Shown one piece after another: positions 52,801 to 62,520 of a DNA stretch of 63,519 nt. Position 1 is the first letter of the stretch; every line of letters starts with the position of its first letter. The notes under the pieces were generated by a model. It was not told the origin of the DNA and made no database searches. It saw nothing but the letters and a program-made list of their open reading frames with translations. The position numbers were made by a program, and so were the translations under genes. The DNA is from Marine Group II euryarchaeote MED-G37 (GTDB lineage Archaea; Thermoplasmatota; Poseidoniia; Poseidoniales; Thalassarchaeaceae): the NCBI GenBank assembly GCA_002457555.1, contig NTJQ01000008.1:1-63519 (forward strand), read 5' to 3'.

Positions 52801-55800
52801 ACCTTGTATTCTGAATCATGGATTTCAGGAGCACAAAGATGGAGTTGGCGTGCAGAATCCGGTGATTGGCGAATAATGACGGTTGATTGGCCTGAGTTGT
52901 TAGACACAGGTGGTACAGCGATTATAGACGTGGATTGGGACGATAATCCATTTACAGACATCGATGTACTATGGATGTCTCAAACTCCTCATGGATATTT
53001 GGATGAAGATACATCTGCGTACGGAAATTCAACATTCTACATAGAAGAACGCTCAATAAACAATCATAGAGGCTCTGGCCGCCACGATTGGGGGACTTAT
53101 ACTGGAGAATCAAGAGAGGTATTTGCCGTACCTGTCTCTCCAGGAATCCACCAAATGGCACTACATACTGCCCACCATGGTGTTACTACAAATGATAATC
53201 CACTGAACATCTCAGTTGGATATGTTGCAGCGGAACAATCAGGATTCCACAAAGTCGTTACCGACTGGTCCGAGGCCAATGGGACCGAGGAAATCCATGT
53301 CGTTTCAACCGTTCCAATACCACTGGAAAGTATCGAATCATTTGGTTGGACTCAGCCACTCTATTTCGATAACGAAACGGCATATCAAGACTCATCTGGA
53401 GATAAGATGACTGCATCATGGTGGCATAATTTCTCAATTGAAAATGCTACAGAATTGAGCATAACAATGGATGCATATGAGGAAGCTGATTTGGACCTCT
53501 ATTTATTCAGAGATGATGACGAAAACGGCGAATTTGAATCTAGTGAAGAACTTGCTAGATCTTGGAGTAGCACGAGTGCCGAGAGTATAGAAATTGATGC
53601 ACCTGAAGATGGAAATTACTCTGTTGCTGTACATGGGTGGTCGGTTAGCGACACTGTACAGTTCTGGATAGATGTGGAAATCATTGCTGGAACCTCATTA
53701 ACGGTACTGAACGCAACATCCCTCAATCAAAGTGAGATTATTTCACAATGGCCCAATGGTTCTGAGGATCTTGCCGGTGCTATCCCATTGGACGCATTGG
53801 AATTAGAATTAGAATACCAAAGCCCTCCTTTCGAAGGATTCTGGGAAGGGTACATAGAAGTCATGCTAGATGGCGGAATTCCAATTAGGATGCCATACAT
53901 CTATGAATTGGTGGATTTAGAGCCCGAATTAGGATTCGTGACTCCAGAAAACCTAACTCAAACTAATGTAGTCCTACCAATTTCACTTCATGCCAAGGAC
54001 ATTGGCAGTGGTTTCCATTTGTCGGATCTGACATGGGCTGGATTGGACAATAACACCACTGTGCCAAATGCAACTACAGTCGAAGCCACTTTGTCGAATC
54101 TATCCTTGATCAATATCACATCGATTTGGAATTCTGGAAATCACACCTCGAACTTGACATTCCGAGAGGTTTGGATAAATACAACCCTGCCAGCTAACGA
54201 GCAATGGCATGATTATGTTGCAGATATTGCTGATTTATCTGGACGGCAGTCCTCCGATTGGCTTTCAGTCAAGTTCGATACCACTGCTCCGATTTTACTT
54301 GTTTCAGATATCCCATTAATTACGACTGAAGCACGCCTCGAACTCATTATTCAAACAGAATGGGATGCTGAATTAATCTTTAATGGTCAGATTATAGAAA
54401 CCAATTCAAGTGGCTTATCTAACTTAATAATCAATCTTGATGAGTCACAGGAATTGAATTGGAATAATCCATTCATGATGCCGAAAAGTGGTTACCTAGT
54501 GAATGGTAACAATACATTTTCTTTCAGTGTCTTAGATCCAGCAGGTAATCAATTCAATAGGTCGTTTGAGGTAGTATTGGATTCAACCAAACCCGAAATT
54601 TTCTCATCCGCATTCTCATCTGAAAACTCCGTGCACCTTTTCGATAATTGGTCTTGGTCAGGGCCAACCCTTAATGTTACAAATTCTGCATTATCCTTCG
54701 AAGTAACACCGGATATTCAGTCAATATGCATAGACCTAATTTCTAATGCCGATGAACTTGTCATTGAAAACTGTAAATTTGACTCATCCCTTCTTGTTAC
54801 TCAACAGCATTTGGGTAATGCTTTCAATACTGAATTTTACACACCATTCTTACTCGACCTGGACAACATAAGCGATGGTGGATATCACCTCGAGGTCGAA
54901 TTAGTTGATTGGGCTAATAATAGTAATCATTACACCTATCCTCTAGTGCTAGATCGAACTCTACCAGAGGTTGATTGGGGTATTAGTCCATCTAACAATG
55001 GGGTTCTATCTGACCACAGATTGGGGCTTTCTTGGACTAGTTCTGAAAACATTGAACTTGAATTCCAGCACAATGGTGAATTGATTTCTGAATGGAATGC
55101 TAGTTATGGTGGGCATTTCTTTGAATTGAATTTTACTGGAGAACATGAATTCTGTATATTGGCTTGGGACTCAACACAGGGGCAGTTCAACGAAAATTAT
55201 ATTTCTGAATGTCAAAAATTTATGCTTGAGCCATCCCTCTATTATTCGGCAATTTGGGCAAACTGGGACGGGTCAGTTGTTGGAACAGAATCTGTAAATC
55301 TTGCATTCCATAGGGGCCCCGCTCAATGGGCTAATGTGACACATGTGGCTGCCGGCACCGACGTCGAGGATTTACAGCCGACATACAGTTTCGAACCAGG
55401 TGCGAATTTCATTGATGTTGAGTTGCAATTAGATGAAGGTGTGAATGAATTCTATCTTGAAATCGATGCACTCGACCACGTCCAAACATATTGGTTGGGA
55501 GTTGAAAGGGATACAGTCAATCCAGTAATTGAATTGTATGAACTCGCAAACCGAACTAGCAATCTTGACTCGATTCGAATACTTGAGGGAATTTGTGAGC
55601 CAAGAGCCAGTGTTACGGTTTGGACAGAAGTGTCTGCAACATCATTCATTTGTGGAACTGAGGGGAACTTTAGTTTGCAATTGGGAATACCTGCTAATGC
55701 GTCTTGGCACAAAGTAGAGGTTACCACAGTTGACCTTGGGGGCAATACAAATGCGACTAGCATAGAAGTTCTGTATCAAGAATGGTTGGATTGGGCCATT

Positions 55801-56112
55801 GATGATGCAGAGGCAGGTGGTCCAATTCTGTATTATGGAATAGGTGTCATTCTTGGATTAATCGTAGTAATTGGTTTAACTGTAGCCCTAGTTGGCAGAA
55901 AAAAGGCAAAGATTCGAGAGTCTCAAAACACTCTGGAAAGTGCATCGGATTGGATTGATGGGATGGTTGAGGAAACGGCTCCGCCAAAGCTAAATTTACC
56001 CCCCGAGCCTCTGCCTGAGGAAGAAGAATTACGTGCTTGGGCAAGGGGGGAAAGAGAGGTGCAAGATTGGCAAGATAGAATCCCAGATGAGGATATCCTC
56101 GATATCGAGTGA
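49897..56112 (+). CDS. Giant secreted subtilisin-like protease with C-terminal anchor
   Basis: A 2071-residue S8 serine protease. There is a signal peptide at residues 1-25 (LAVSLVLLMLTSMMSFGIVGG), then a propeptide-like region. The catalytic triad is Asp193 (VADTGIDFAHPD), His395 (NHGTLCAS) and Ser582 (GGTSLATPI). The 200 residues between Asp and His form an unusually large insert containing an acidic DEDGDGIRD loop. After the catalytic domain come about 1400 residues of beta-rich modules, including a PPC-like domain near 1190-1265. A membrane helix (ILYYGIGVILGLIVVIGLTV) and an acidic cytoplasmic tail follow. It is likely a cell-attached protease degrading external protein. The start was chosen at the signal peptide; the frame opens earlier. 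Confidence 0.92.
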   Translation: MRQRLAVSLVLLMLTSMMSFGIVGGQNPQTIDYSVEIPETGEISQVSRDVLVNPNPWIEPSLWQRVYSDQEEIRVTVISHSLRELNAWQHKHGQIETQTSAFDGQQLVVTDSTDDVIDHRTFWLDSNMFHKLSGVAGIIGILDAENSPEPYDTTPLGHEENQPNSVRSGEIHGATDAWERGYSGEGIIVAVADTGIDFAHPDLDGTQARIQDGNQHDGWPMMFDHNSMYYWLVNGEAYPERNTWYADTSTLDYDNDSNGVLDNSGHIITGIPNSTSGVYHLGEHPDSTLRSQMGGDIPILVIDSVTNGMYDIVIPDINRNGNFSDDEWMFKGNETAGLDEDGDGIRDVSAGLLYWISDGINGVPYGEVYAARHGYSDRISGPGNLTLFMLDSGNHGTLCASAVAAQAQVNDGAVLGMAPNATIASIGNHYSGGHSLDGWRWIAEGNDGDPSTWDDQPHIGSFSFGYSGIDDSGADSYSLYLDWLTRVYNNQTHYAVAIGNGGHGYGTVKVPGAAQGIFSVGAFSSRSNMLWGQSAPWNNRGPNIIGRMDPDIVAVGWSATGDLPLNTRDNGNSATTTWGGTSLATPITAGLLAVVEQAWIVNHGDFPKSQDFRDFVLATADDRGYDPFVQGGGWFNASRATATLDGENGTWSVTPSQWMTGTFQGEHRDANINVIYPGESQTVPLELTNHGDSSLDFVISPVKHEALAHEVGQWLSIGDGSGEGENNTWDGYQGDRPDLLIPIHVNNTTYQLPPQTNLVRGRAVIEYAAFDGNLDRSSNERIELTLYRWSDDDGDGIWVGDEDNDSMVDEVDWTESSEFDAYGTWYHHGPQAEFRVGLPFEDMEDGLFLGVSRKDSSSSGLENVSIEWDWTAFGLVTEDWISPRSTGEGAPPFWTVLPNSTTTYNFTVNVPLDVEPGLYQHGLVIKSFAHNMWSSPLHQWTLPVITNVPYTAPIDITARPLDGNVSNQTLYSESWISGAQRWSWRAESGDWRIMTVDWPELLDTGGTAIIDVDWDDNPFTDIDVLWMSQTPHGYLDEDTSAYGNSTFYIEERSINNHRGSGRHDWGTYTGESREVFAVPVSPGIHQMALHTAHHGVTTNDNPLNISVGYVAAEQSGFHKVVTDWSEANGTEEIHVVSTVPIPLESIESFGWTQPLYFDNETAYQDSSGDKMTASWWHNFSIENATELSITMDAYEEADLDLYLFRDDDENGEFESSEELARSWSSTSAESIEIDAPEDGNYSVAVHGWSVSDTVQFWIDVEIIAGTSLTVLNATSLNQSEIISQWPNGSEDLAGAIPLDALELELEYQSPPFEGFWEGYIEVMLDGGIPIRMPYIYELVDLEPELGFVTPENLTQTNVVLPISLHAKDIGSGFHLSDLTWAGLDNNTTVPNATTVEATLSNLSLINITSIWNSGNHTSNLTFREVWINTTLPANEQWHDYVADIADLSGRQSSDWLSVKFDTTAPILLVSDIPLITTEARLELIIQTEWDAELIFNGQIIETNSSGLSNLIINLDESQELNWNNPFMMPKSGYLVNGNNTFSFSVLDPAGNQFNRSFEVVLDSTKPEIFSSAFSSENSVHLFDNWSWSGPTLNVTNSALSFEVTPDIQSICIDLISNADELVIENCKFDSSLLVTQQHLGNAFNTEFYTPFLLDLDNISDGGYHLEVELVDWANNSNHYTYPLVLDRTLPEVDWGISPSNNGVLSDHRLGLSWTSSENIELEFQHNGELISEWNASYGGHFFELNFTGEHEFCILAWDSTQGQFNENYISECQKFMLEPSLYYSAIWANWDGSVVGTESVNLAFHRGPAQWANVTHVAAGTDVEDLQPTYSFEPGANFIDVELQLDEGVNEFYLEIDALDHVQTYWLGVERDTVNPVIELYELANRTSNLDSIRILEGICEPRASVTVWTEVSATSFICGTEGNFSLQLGIPANASWHKVEVTTVDLGGNTNATSIEVLYQEWLDWAIDDAEAGGPILYYGIGVILGLIVVIGLTVALVGRKKAKIRESQNTLESASDWIDGMVEETAPPKLNLPPEPLPEEEELRAWARGEREVQDWQDRIPDEDILDIE

Positions 56113-56162
56113 GAATTGCTTCCAAGCGAGCCTTCATGGACAACCTAACACTGCGCCATAGC

Positions 56163-57023
56163 ATGGGCATTGAGAAAATAGCCGTACTAGGCGCAGGTCA
56201 AATGGGTAATGGTATCACACAAGTAGCAGCCTGCGCCGGATATGATGTCGTGATGATTGATATCAAGCAGGAATATTTGGATAAAGGACTTGCAGCGATA
56301 GAAAACTCACTTTCACGGGTAGTCAAAAAAGAAAGAATGACTCAGCAAGAAGCGGATGACGCCCTTTCTCTAATCTCCATTGCTACCGAGAAAATAGCAG
56401 CATCCGATGCTGATTTAGTCGTTGAAGCGATTCCTGAGATACCTGAGCTAAAATTCTCAACATTCGCCGAATTAGATTCAATTTGCAAACCGGGGTCAAT
56501 ACTTGCTAGTAACACCTCGAGCATCTCCATAAATGCAATTGCTGATGCTACTAATAGGCCGGACAGAGTAATTGGAATGCATTTCATGAATCCTGTTCCT
56601 GTGATGAAATTGGTAGAAATCATCAACGGCCAAGACACCTCTACTGAAGTGACTGAATTAGTTATTGAAGCAAGTGAACGTATGGGTAAGGTGCCTCTAG
56701 CCTGTAACGATTCACCAGGTTTTATCTCTAACAGGATACTTTGCCCGATGATAAATGAGGCAATTCTCGCATTAGAAGAAGGAGTTGCAGAACCAGAGGC
56801 TATAGATGGTATCATGAAGCTCGGGATGAACCATCCAATCGGTCCTTTAGCACTTGCCGATTTAATTGGTTTAGATACAATTTTCCACATAATGAACGTA
56901 CTTTTTGAAGGTTTTGAAAGCGATCCAAAATATGCACCCTCTAAGTTATTGCGAGATATGGTGTCAGACGGTAAATTAGGCCGTAAATCAGGAGAAGGCT
57001 TCTATAATTACAATTCAAGCTAA
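56163..57023 (+). CDS. 3-hydroxyacyl-CoA dehydrogenase (3-hydroxybutyryl-CoA type)
   Basis: This enzyme oxidises 3-hydroxyacyl-CoA to 3-ketoacyl-CoA with NAD, the third step of beta-oxidation. The 286-residue single-function form has the Rossmann start KIAVLGAGQMGNGITQVAA, ASNTSSISI, the catalytic His in GMHFMNPVPVMKLVEII, and ACNDSPGFISNRI leading to the C-terminal helical domain ending GEGFYNYN. ATG 56163 (MGIEKIAVLG) fits the family start; longer frames run into the subtilase stop. There is no clear ribosome-binding site. It probably works with the acyl-CoA dehydrogenase encoded upstream. Confidence 0.93.
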   Translation: MGIEKIAVLGAGQMGNGITQVAACAGYDVVMIDIKQEYLDKGLAAIENSLSRVVKKERMTQQEADDALSLISIATEKIAASDADLVVEAIPEIPELKFSTFAELDSICKPGSILASNTSSISINAIADATNRPDRVIGMHFMNPVPVMKLVEIINGQDTSTEVTELVIEASERMGKVPLACNDSPGFISNRILCPMINEAILALEEGVAEPEAIDGIMKLGMNHPIGPLALADLIGLDTIFHIMNVLFEGFESDPKYAPSKLLRDMVSDGKLGRKSGEGFYNYNSS

Positions 57024-57134
57024 AATCGGGTATTTATAGTAAGTTATTTTCCACTCAATGCCAAAAATTTATGATTTAGAGCATGAAATCGTTTTTCATC
57101 AATAACGAACGATTTTGATACACGGGGCGGTATG

Positions 57135-57171
57135 ATTATATCAGTCACATAGTGTGGTCACTTACAGTGAC
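57135..57171 (+). promoter_or_regulatory. TATA-like box and leader hairpin of the PPC/TSP3 gene
   Basis: ATTATAT (57135-57141) is followed at 57157-57171 by GTCACT-TAC-AGTGAC, a perfect 6-bp stem with a three-base loop. It ends four bases before the ATG at 57176. From the box, transcription would begin near 57160, within or at the edge of the stem. The layout parallels the other TSP3 gene at 11882. Confidence 0.45.
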
Positions 57172-57175
57172 GCCC

Positions 57176-60100
57176 ATGAACGCCAAACTTGTTCGTACAA
57201 TATCGATAGCCCTACTGATGATAGTATCAACACAAATTGCCATGCTGGACACAGATGTTCAGGAAAAATTGGATGATAAAGTGATGATAGCGTCAACCGT
57301 GCCCGTCCCTTCTTCGGGATGTCTCGGTGATGATGCATGTACCGGAGTAGACGCCGGTACTACGATGGCCGATATTATCGACCTAACACCTGGTGTAACA
57401 TTCACGCCTTCTGCGACAGGGACAGACACCACATTCTCCGGATATCTACCAACTTACGGTTCCGCTGGTAATGACATTTACATGCTGAGCGTCCCTTGGG
57501 GATACTCTGTTGAGGCGATAACCACCTGGGAAGATACACCTGGGTCGGGAACATCGGTCCAAGACTTGATTTACATTACAGGAATATACACTTGTGATTC
57601 ATTCGACTTAGGACTGTATGGCGGTATTGCTACAGGGACATATGGTTCACCATGTGGCGTTGACGACAACTACGGAAGTTCTTGGGGCGGAACTCCAACA
57701 ATGTCGGGAGATTCAGCATCAACAATTGGTACAGATGTCGGTGGGCAAGACATCTTCATCCAAATTTATTGCTGGGACTGCGGCTGGTACTCTAATCCAT
57801 CAATCACAGACTATGATCTAACAATCCGTGTCACACCATCCGATGGTGGAGAGGGAGATTATGGTGCTTCGACTTCGACTACCACCACTCCAGATCCTAC
57901 TCTTTATTCTTGCGATCACCCATCTGCAACTGCAACGGCGTGTATCGAACAACCAGATCTAATCGATAATTTCCACACTAACTTCACAGGATTCGTAACT
58001 GGTTACGATGAGGGGGGGTCAAATGCATTCGACTCATTCACAATCGACATACCTGCGAACCACGACGCTACAGTAAGTCTGACAATTGATTGTTATGCAA
58101 ACTGTGATGCATATTACTTCCAGTACGTCTACCTATTCACAGATGGTGATGCATCTTACGCAACCACTAACACAGGTACACTAGTTAACTCTGGAGCCGG
58201 ATTCGGTAACACTGGTCAGTACATCCTAGATCTTCCTATGTATGGTTACACAGGCCCAGTATATGACTCCAAGACTTTCATTATTGCTGGTTCTGCCGCT
58301 GATACTTTTGATCTACAATTTAGAGCACCTTCCCCTTACGCTTCCGCTGCGGGATTCACCTACACAGTGTCTGTAGAATACACTCCAGCAGCTAATGCCC
58401 CGTGTGCTACATCTAATGATGGAGGCTCAGGTGTAGATGCACCAGACGAGGGTCCTCTCACAAGTTCAGAGTCGACGCTAATCGTTTCCGGCGGACAAAT
58501 TACCGGAACAATTTGCCAAGATTATGATGACGAAGACTTCTATCAGATCCACGTTCCATCTGGTCAAGGAGTGTTCGCATCACTTGAATGGGATGATTCT
58601 GAGGATGTCAACTACGAGGGAATAGATTTCACAATGACTGTAAATGATGGAAGCAGTCTAAGGTCGGTTATGTCCGCTACTAAGGACGATTCATCCCTCC
58701 AAGCAGTATCCAGCAACATGAGTGGTTTATTCATGCCAGGAACTTTGGCTAGAGACCTTGAATGTTCATTGGAATCTTTTGGTTCAGCTACTGATTCTTG
58801 TCAGGTCACTCTAACCACTGGAGATATGCTTGACATTGAACTAGATACTAGGTCATGGGGATCCGAGGTCATGGTGACTATCACCGAACCCGATGGTACT
58901 TCTACACAATATGGACGTAGCCCTGGAGTATACGTATCAGGAACCTCAATTTATTTCGCCTCTAACTCTTACTACGACCTTGCAGCATGGGAATGGACAG
59001 CACCAGGAACATACACAGTATCTGTTACTGACTCATATGGTGATGGTTGCACATGTACAGTATTCGCTTACAGAAGTTACCCGCCTACTCAGCAGGCTAA
59101 TGACGTAGTATTCGAAGTATCTGTTGATGCACTACCTGAGGACACAGTTGTTAACTATACTATCAACTACGAATTTTACAATGTGCTTATGCACCAAAAC
59201 ATGGCAGTTCCTGACAGTCCTGCAGGTGCCGATACGACTAGTACTGCACCAGGAACCTTGTATTCTGCTAATTACTCGTACACAGGATACATGCACGATG
59301 CGTGGGATTCACAGGATTACTACGAAATTTTCGTCCCTGAAAATTATGGAATAACAGTGTCCGTAGTTAGCGATGTGAAGAATGATATCGATCTATATTC
59401 CTCATTCGGCAACAATCTCGGTGGTACAGACCCCGCAGGCCCGATTACAATGGTATACAATCCAACAGCAGGCGGTTCCACTGAAACTATTACACTACAA
59501 TCAGTTGTTGGTTCTGGAATGTACACAATGATAGTCCAGATGTGGACTGTTGATAACGGCCCTGATGCAGGTCAGGATGACGCTGGAACTGGCGGGGATG
59601 CTGCGGACCACCACCTAGACTATGGTGCGAGCCAATGGTATCTTGGCGGAGTACACTTCAATGATGGTACTAATTCCGACGGTACAGTCACATGGTTGAA
59701 TGCTTCAACACAAAACGCCACCGGAGTCCCAGTAGATTCTGCATTGACCGGAAAACTCAATCACGTTTGGGACAGGGTCGACTCATACAGACTAGCTATT
59801 CCAGCTGGTTACTACGCTAACATCACTGTATCTAGCGATGACGACTCAGCAGTTACAGCAACGATCTTCGAACCTACTGCTTATAATCAACCATACACTA
59901 CTGGAAACGAGCAAATCGTAGATTACATGACTAGCTTTGTGAATCCGTTGGAATCACAAACTACTCACGCCAACGAAGGTCACTTCGTATCAATTAACAT
60001 CTGGTCATACAACATGGTCGGAGATATTGATTTCGATTATGATATTGATGTTGAATGGGATGACATTTCCAACCTGCCATGTGCAGCCGATGATGCTGGA

Positions 60101-62425
60101 ACTTGCAGCGATGCACCAGATATCTACACCAATTGTTTGGTCTACGGGGATTGTGATGATGGGTTGATGATGAACAGTACTGTTGGTGTAACCCACACAT
60201 TCAGTGGCTGGGCACACAGCGCTCTAGATTACAGAGACTTCTACAACTTCGACGTCCCTCAAGACTATGGAATTGAGATTACAATGTCTGCTGGTACAAC
60301 CACAAGTTACTCGATGACACTTTACTCATCAACAGGTGGCTTCATCGACTCATGCTATGATTGTGATGATGGCAATGTGAATAATGACGTGAACACCAAT
60401 GGAAGCTCAACCTTCACCGGTGGGGAGATTGTGGCTCTATACGTGCGCGCTAATTCTTATCACGATGAAACAACTCAATGGTATACAATATCATACTACA
60501 TATTCACTCTCGATACTGATGGTGATACATGGTTGGATAATGAAGAGACAGATTGTGCTGCTGCATCTACTACAGGTGCGACTTACGATCCATTAGACAA
60601 CACTAGCTACCCACCTGACAATGATGCAGACGGTATCTGTGACGAGTTGGACTCCGATGACGACAATGATGGTATCGATGATACCTTAGATCAGTTCCCA
60701 TTCGACGAGAACGAGTCTGGTGATTTGGACGGAGACTCCATTGGTGACAATGCAGACGATGATATCGATGGCGATGGTTGGTTAAATGATGATGAGACCA
60801 ATTGTCTGACCGATGCATTTGATGCATCCAGCTTCCCTAATGATATGGACTTCGATGGTATTTGTGACCCACTTGACTTGGATATGGACGGCGACGGAGT
60901 CACTAACGATTATGACTACTACCCAACAGATGGTGGAGCCAGCGTTAACACCGATGGTGACGATTACCCAGACGAAATCCATCCAGGATGGACTGAAAAT
61001 GCATCTGCGTATCTGTACGATGTCGATAACTCCGTCTTCGAGACTACCCTGATGGCGGATTCGGATGATGATAACGACGGATATTCAGATACTCACGAGG
61101 CAGATTGTTTGTCTGACCCATTGGTCTCTACAAACGTCCCAATCGATTCTGATGGTGATGGAGTTTGTGATGTAAACGACGATGACGTCGACGGTGATGG
61201 CGTATCCAATGACGACGATGCATTCCCACTGTCCGCCTGTGCTGCAGTTGATTCTGATGGGGACGGGTATCCAGATACTCTAGTAGCGGATTGTTCAACT
61301 AACCTTGTTGAAGATCTAGACGATGATAACGATGGATTCAGCGACGTAGTAGATGCATTCCCACTCGATGTTACCGAGTGGTATGACACAGACATGGATG
61401 GTATCGGTAACAATGCCGACATGAATGATGACGGCGATGCATGGACCGATTCTGAGGAAGAGGACTGTGGAAGCGACGCATTAGACAGCGACTCAGTCCC
61501 TTCCGACTACGATGGTGACATGATTTGTGATAAGTTGGATACAGATGACGACGGAGATGGTGTTGTGGACACATTGGACGCATTCCCATTCGACGCTTCA
61601 GAGTCCACTGACAACGATGGCGACGGACTGGGCGACTATGCTGACAGCGACGACGACAATGACGGATGGTTAGATGATGAGGAGCCTAACTGTGGTACTG
61701 ATTCAATGGATGCTAACTCTGTCCCTGCGGACAATGATATGGATCGCGACTGTGACATCACAGACCAGGACGACGACAATGACGGCGTATTGGATATCGA
61801 TGATGCATTCCCAATGAATCCAGCTGAGTACCGTGACCTAGATGGTGATGGAATTGGTGATAATGCTGACAACGATGACGATGGAGATGGTTGGTTGGAC
61901 ACAACTGAAGTTCTGTGCAGGAATGCACAGGGTGGTATCGGAGACCCGAACGAGGCTTCAGTATACCCAGTTGACAACGAAACCGATCCTGGTGCTGACG
62001 GAATCTACGGAACTGATGACGACATGCCTGACGTAATCAAGGGAGACAAAGTTTGTAACGCTCTAGACCCAGATGACGACAACGACGGCGTACCTGACCC
62101 CGCAATATACGTTCTAGATGCTAATGGCGTCTGTACGACCTGTGAGGATTGGGAGGACCACTTCCCGTGGGATCCAACCGAGCAGTTCGATGGGAATGGT
62201 GATGGAAAGGGAGACAATGCAAACTCTCTCACACTAATTGATGACATTAAGTCTGATCCAGCTCCATTCCTTGGTATCACAGCAGTCATTGCTCTTCTAG
62301 TAGGATTAGTCGCTAGAACCGCTGGCGGTCGCGGCGACGGAGACGAGTTCGACGAGTTCGACGAGACTGGTGAATTCCTCGACGAAGACGAAGAAGAGTA
62401 CGAAGAAGAAGAGATCGACGCTTGA
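57176..62425 (+). CDS. Giant PPC/TSP3-repeat surface protein with C-terminal anchor
   Basis: A 1749-residue protein with an N-terminal signal peptide (LVRTISIALLMIVSTQIAML). Residues about 60-1100 hold at least six related PPC-like modules with the pattern G-x-DxxDxYx(3)VPxxYGhxh (for example DSQDYYEIFVPENYG and DYRDFYNFDVPQDYG). Residues 1110-1680 are TSP3-type calcium loops organised in longer units. Most units carry two Cys (E-x-x-C-x-x-D and CD-x-x-D). A membrane helix (FLGITAVIALLVGLVA, about 1695-1716) and a Glu/Asp-rich tail follow. The ATG at 57176 is chosen at the signal peptide. Likely an abundant outside protein; disulfides would depend on a VKOR-like system. The ligand is unknown. 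Confidence 0.88.
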   Translation: MNAKLVRTISIALLMIVSTQIAMLDTDVQEKLDDKVMIASTVPVPSSGCLGDDACTGVDAGTTMADIIDLTPGVTFTPSATGTDTTFSGYLPTYGSAGNDIYMLSVPWGYSVEAITTWEDTPGSGTSVQDLIYITGIYTCDSFDLGLYGGIATGTYGSPCGVDDNYGSSWGGTPTMSGDSASTIGTDVGGQDIFIQIYCWDCGWYSNPSITDYDLTIRVTPSDGGEGDYGASTSTTTTPDPTLYSCDHPSATATACIEQPDLIDNFHTNFTGFVTGYDEGGSNAFDSFTIDIPANHDATVSLTIDCYANCDAYYFQYVYLFTDGDASYATTNTGTLVNSGAGFGNTGQYILDLPMYGYTGPVYDSKTFIIAGSAADTFDLQFRAPSPYASAAGFTYTVSVEYTPAANAPCATSNDGGSGVDAPDEGPLTSSESTLIVSGGQITGTICQDYDDEDFYQIHVPSGQGVFASLEWDDSEDVNYEGIDFTMTVNDGSSLRSVMSATKDDSSLQAVSSNMSGLFMPGTLARDLECSLESFGSATDSCQVTLTTGDMLDIELDTRSWGSEVMVTITEPDGTSTQYGRSPGVYVSGTSIYFASNSYYDLAAWEWTAPGTYTVSVTDSYGDGCTCTVFAYRSYPPTQQANDVVFEVSVDALPEDTVVNYTINYEFYNVLMHQNMAVPDSPAGADTTSTAPGTLYSANYSYTGYMHDAWDSQDYYEIFVPENYGITVSVVSDVKNDIDLYSSFGNNLGGTDPAGPITMVYNPTAGGSTETITLQSVVGSGMYTMIVQMWTVDNGPDAGQDDAGTGGDAADHHLDYGASQWYLGGVHFNDGTNSDGTVTWLNASTQNATGVPVDSALTGKLNHVWDRVDSYRLAIPAGYYANITVSSDDDSAVTATIFEPTAYNQPYTTGNEQIVDYMTSFVNPLESQTTHANEGHFVSINIWSYNMVGDIDFDYDIDVEWDDISNLPCAADDAGTCSDAPDIYTNCLVYGDCDDGLMMNSTVGVTHTFSGWAHSALDYRDFYNFDVPQDYGIEITMSAGTTTSYSMTLYSSTGGFIDSCYDCDDGNVNNDVNTNGSSTFTGGEIVALYVRANSYHDETTQWYTISYYIFTLDTDGDTWLDNEETDCAAASTTGATYDPLDNTSYPPDNDADGICDELDSDDDNDGIDDTLDQFPFDENESGDLDGDSIGDNADDDIDGDGWLNDDETNCLTDAFDASSFPNDMDFDGICDPLDLDMDGDGVTNDYDYYPTDGGASVNTDGDDYPDEIHPGWTENASAYLYDVDNSVFETTLMADSDDDNDGYSDTHEADCLSDPLVSTNVPIDSDGDGVCDVNDDDVDGDGVSNDDDAFPLSACAAVDSDGDGYPDTLVADCSTNLVEDLDDDNDGFSDVVDAFPLDVTEWYDTDMDGIGNNADMNDDGDAWTDSEEEDCGSDALDSDSVPSDYDGDMICDKLDTDDDGDGVVDTLDAFPFDASESTDNDGDGLGDYADSDDDNDGWLDDEEPNCGTDSMDANSVPADNDMDRDCDITDQDDDNDGVLDIDDAFPMNPAEYRDLDGDGIGDNADNDDDGDGWLDTTEVLCRNAQGGIGDPNEASVYPVDNETDPGADGIYGTDDDMPDVIKGDKVCNALDPDDDNDGVPDPAIYVLDANGVCTTCEDWEDHFPWDPTEQFDGNGDGKGDNANSLTLIDDIKSDPAPFLGITAVIALLVGLVARTAGGRGDGDEFDEFDETGEFLDEDEEEYEEEEIDA

Positions 62426-62445
62426 AGCTTCGAACTCGAACGTAA

Positions 62446-62485
62446 CCGGATTTCCGGGACCCCTTAGGGGGTCTCGGGTCTCCGG
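62446..62485 (+). terminator. Long GC-rich hairpin after the giant surface-protein gene
   Basis: A near-continuous hairpin: outer CCGGA with TCCGG, a short mismatched internal part, then CCGGGACCCC with GGGGTCTCGG around the loop TTAG. The inner six pairs GACCCC/GGGGTC are perfect. It begins 20 bases after the stop. T-rich sequence follows only farther on, so it may mark or protect the mRNA 3' end. Confidence 0.6.
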
Positions 62486-62520
62486 CCACTTCAATAATTT
62501 CTATATCGATATCCGAAATC

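Noticed and set aside
60505-62200. Tandem DNA repeat or CRISPR-like array
   Set aside because: Repetition is at the protein level with codon variation and no constant repeat-spacer pattern. No CRISPR array or cas gene was seen anywhere in the window.
60603-62289. Ser- and His-rich minus-strand frames up to 113 codons
   Set aside because: Antisense shadows of the GAT/GAC-rich TSP3 repeats; no start signals.
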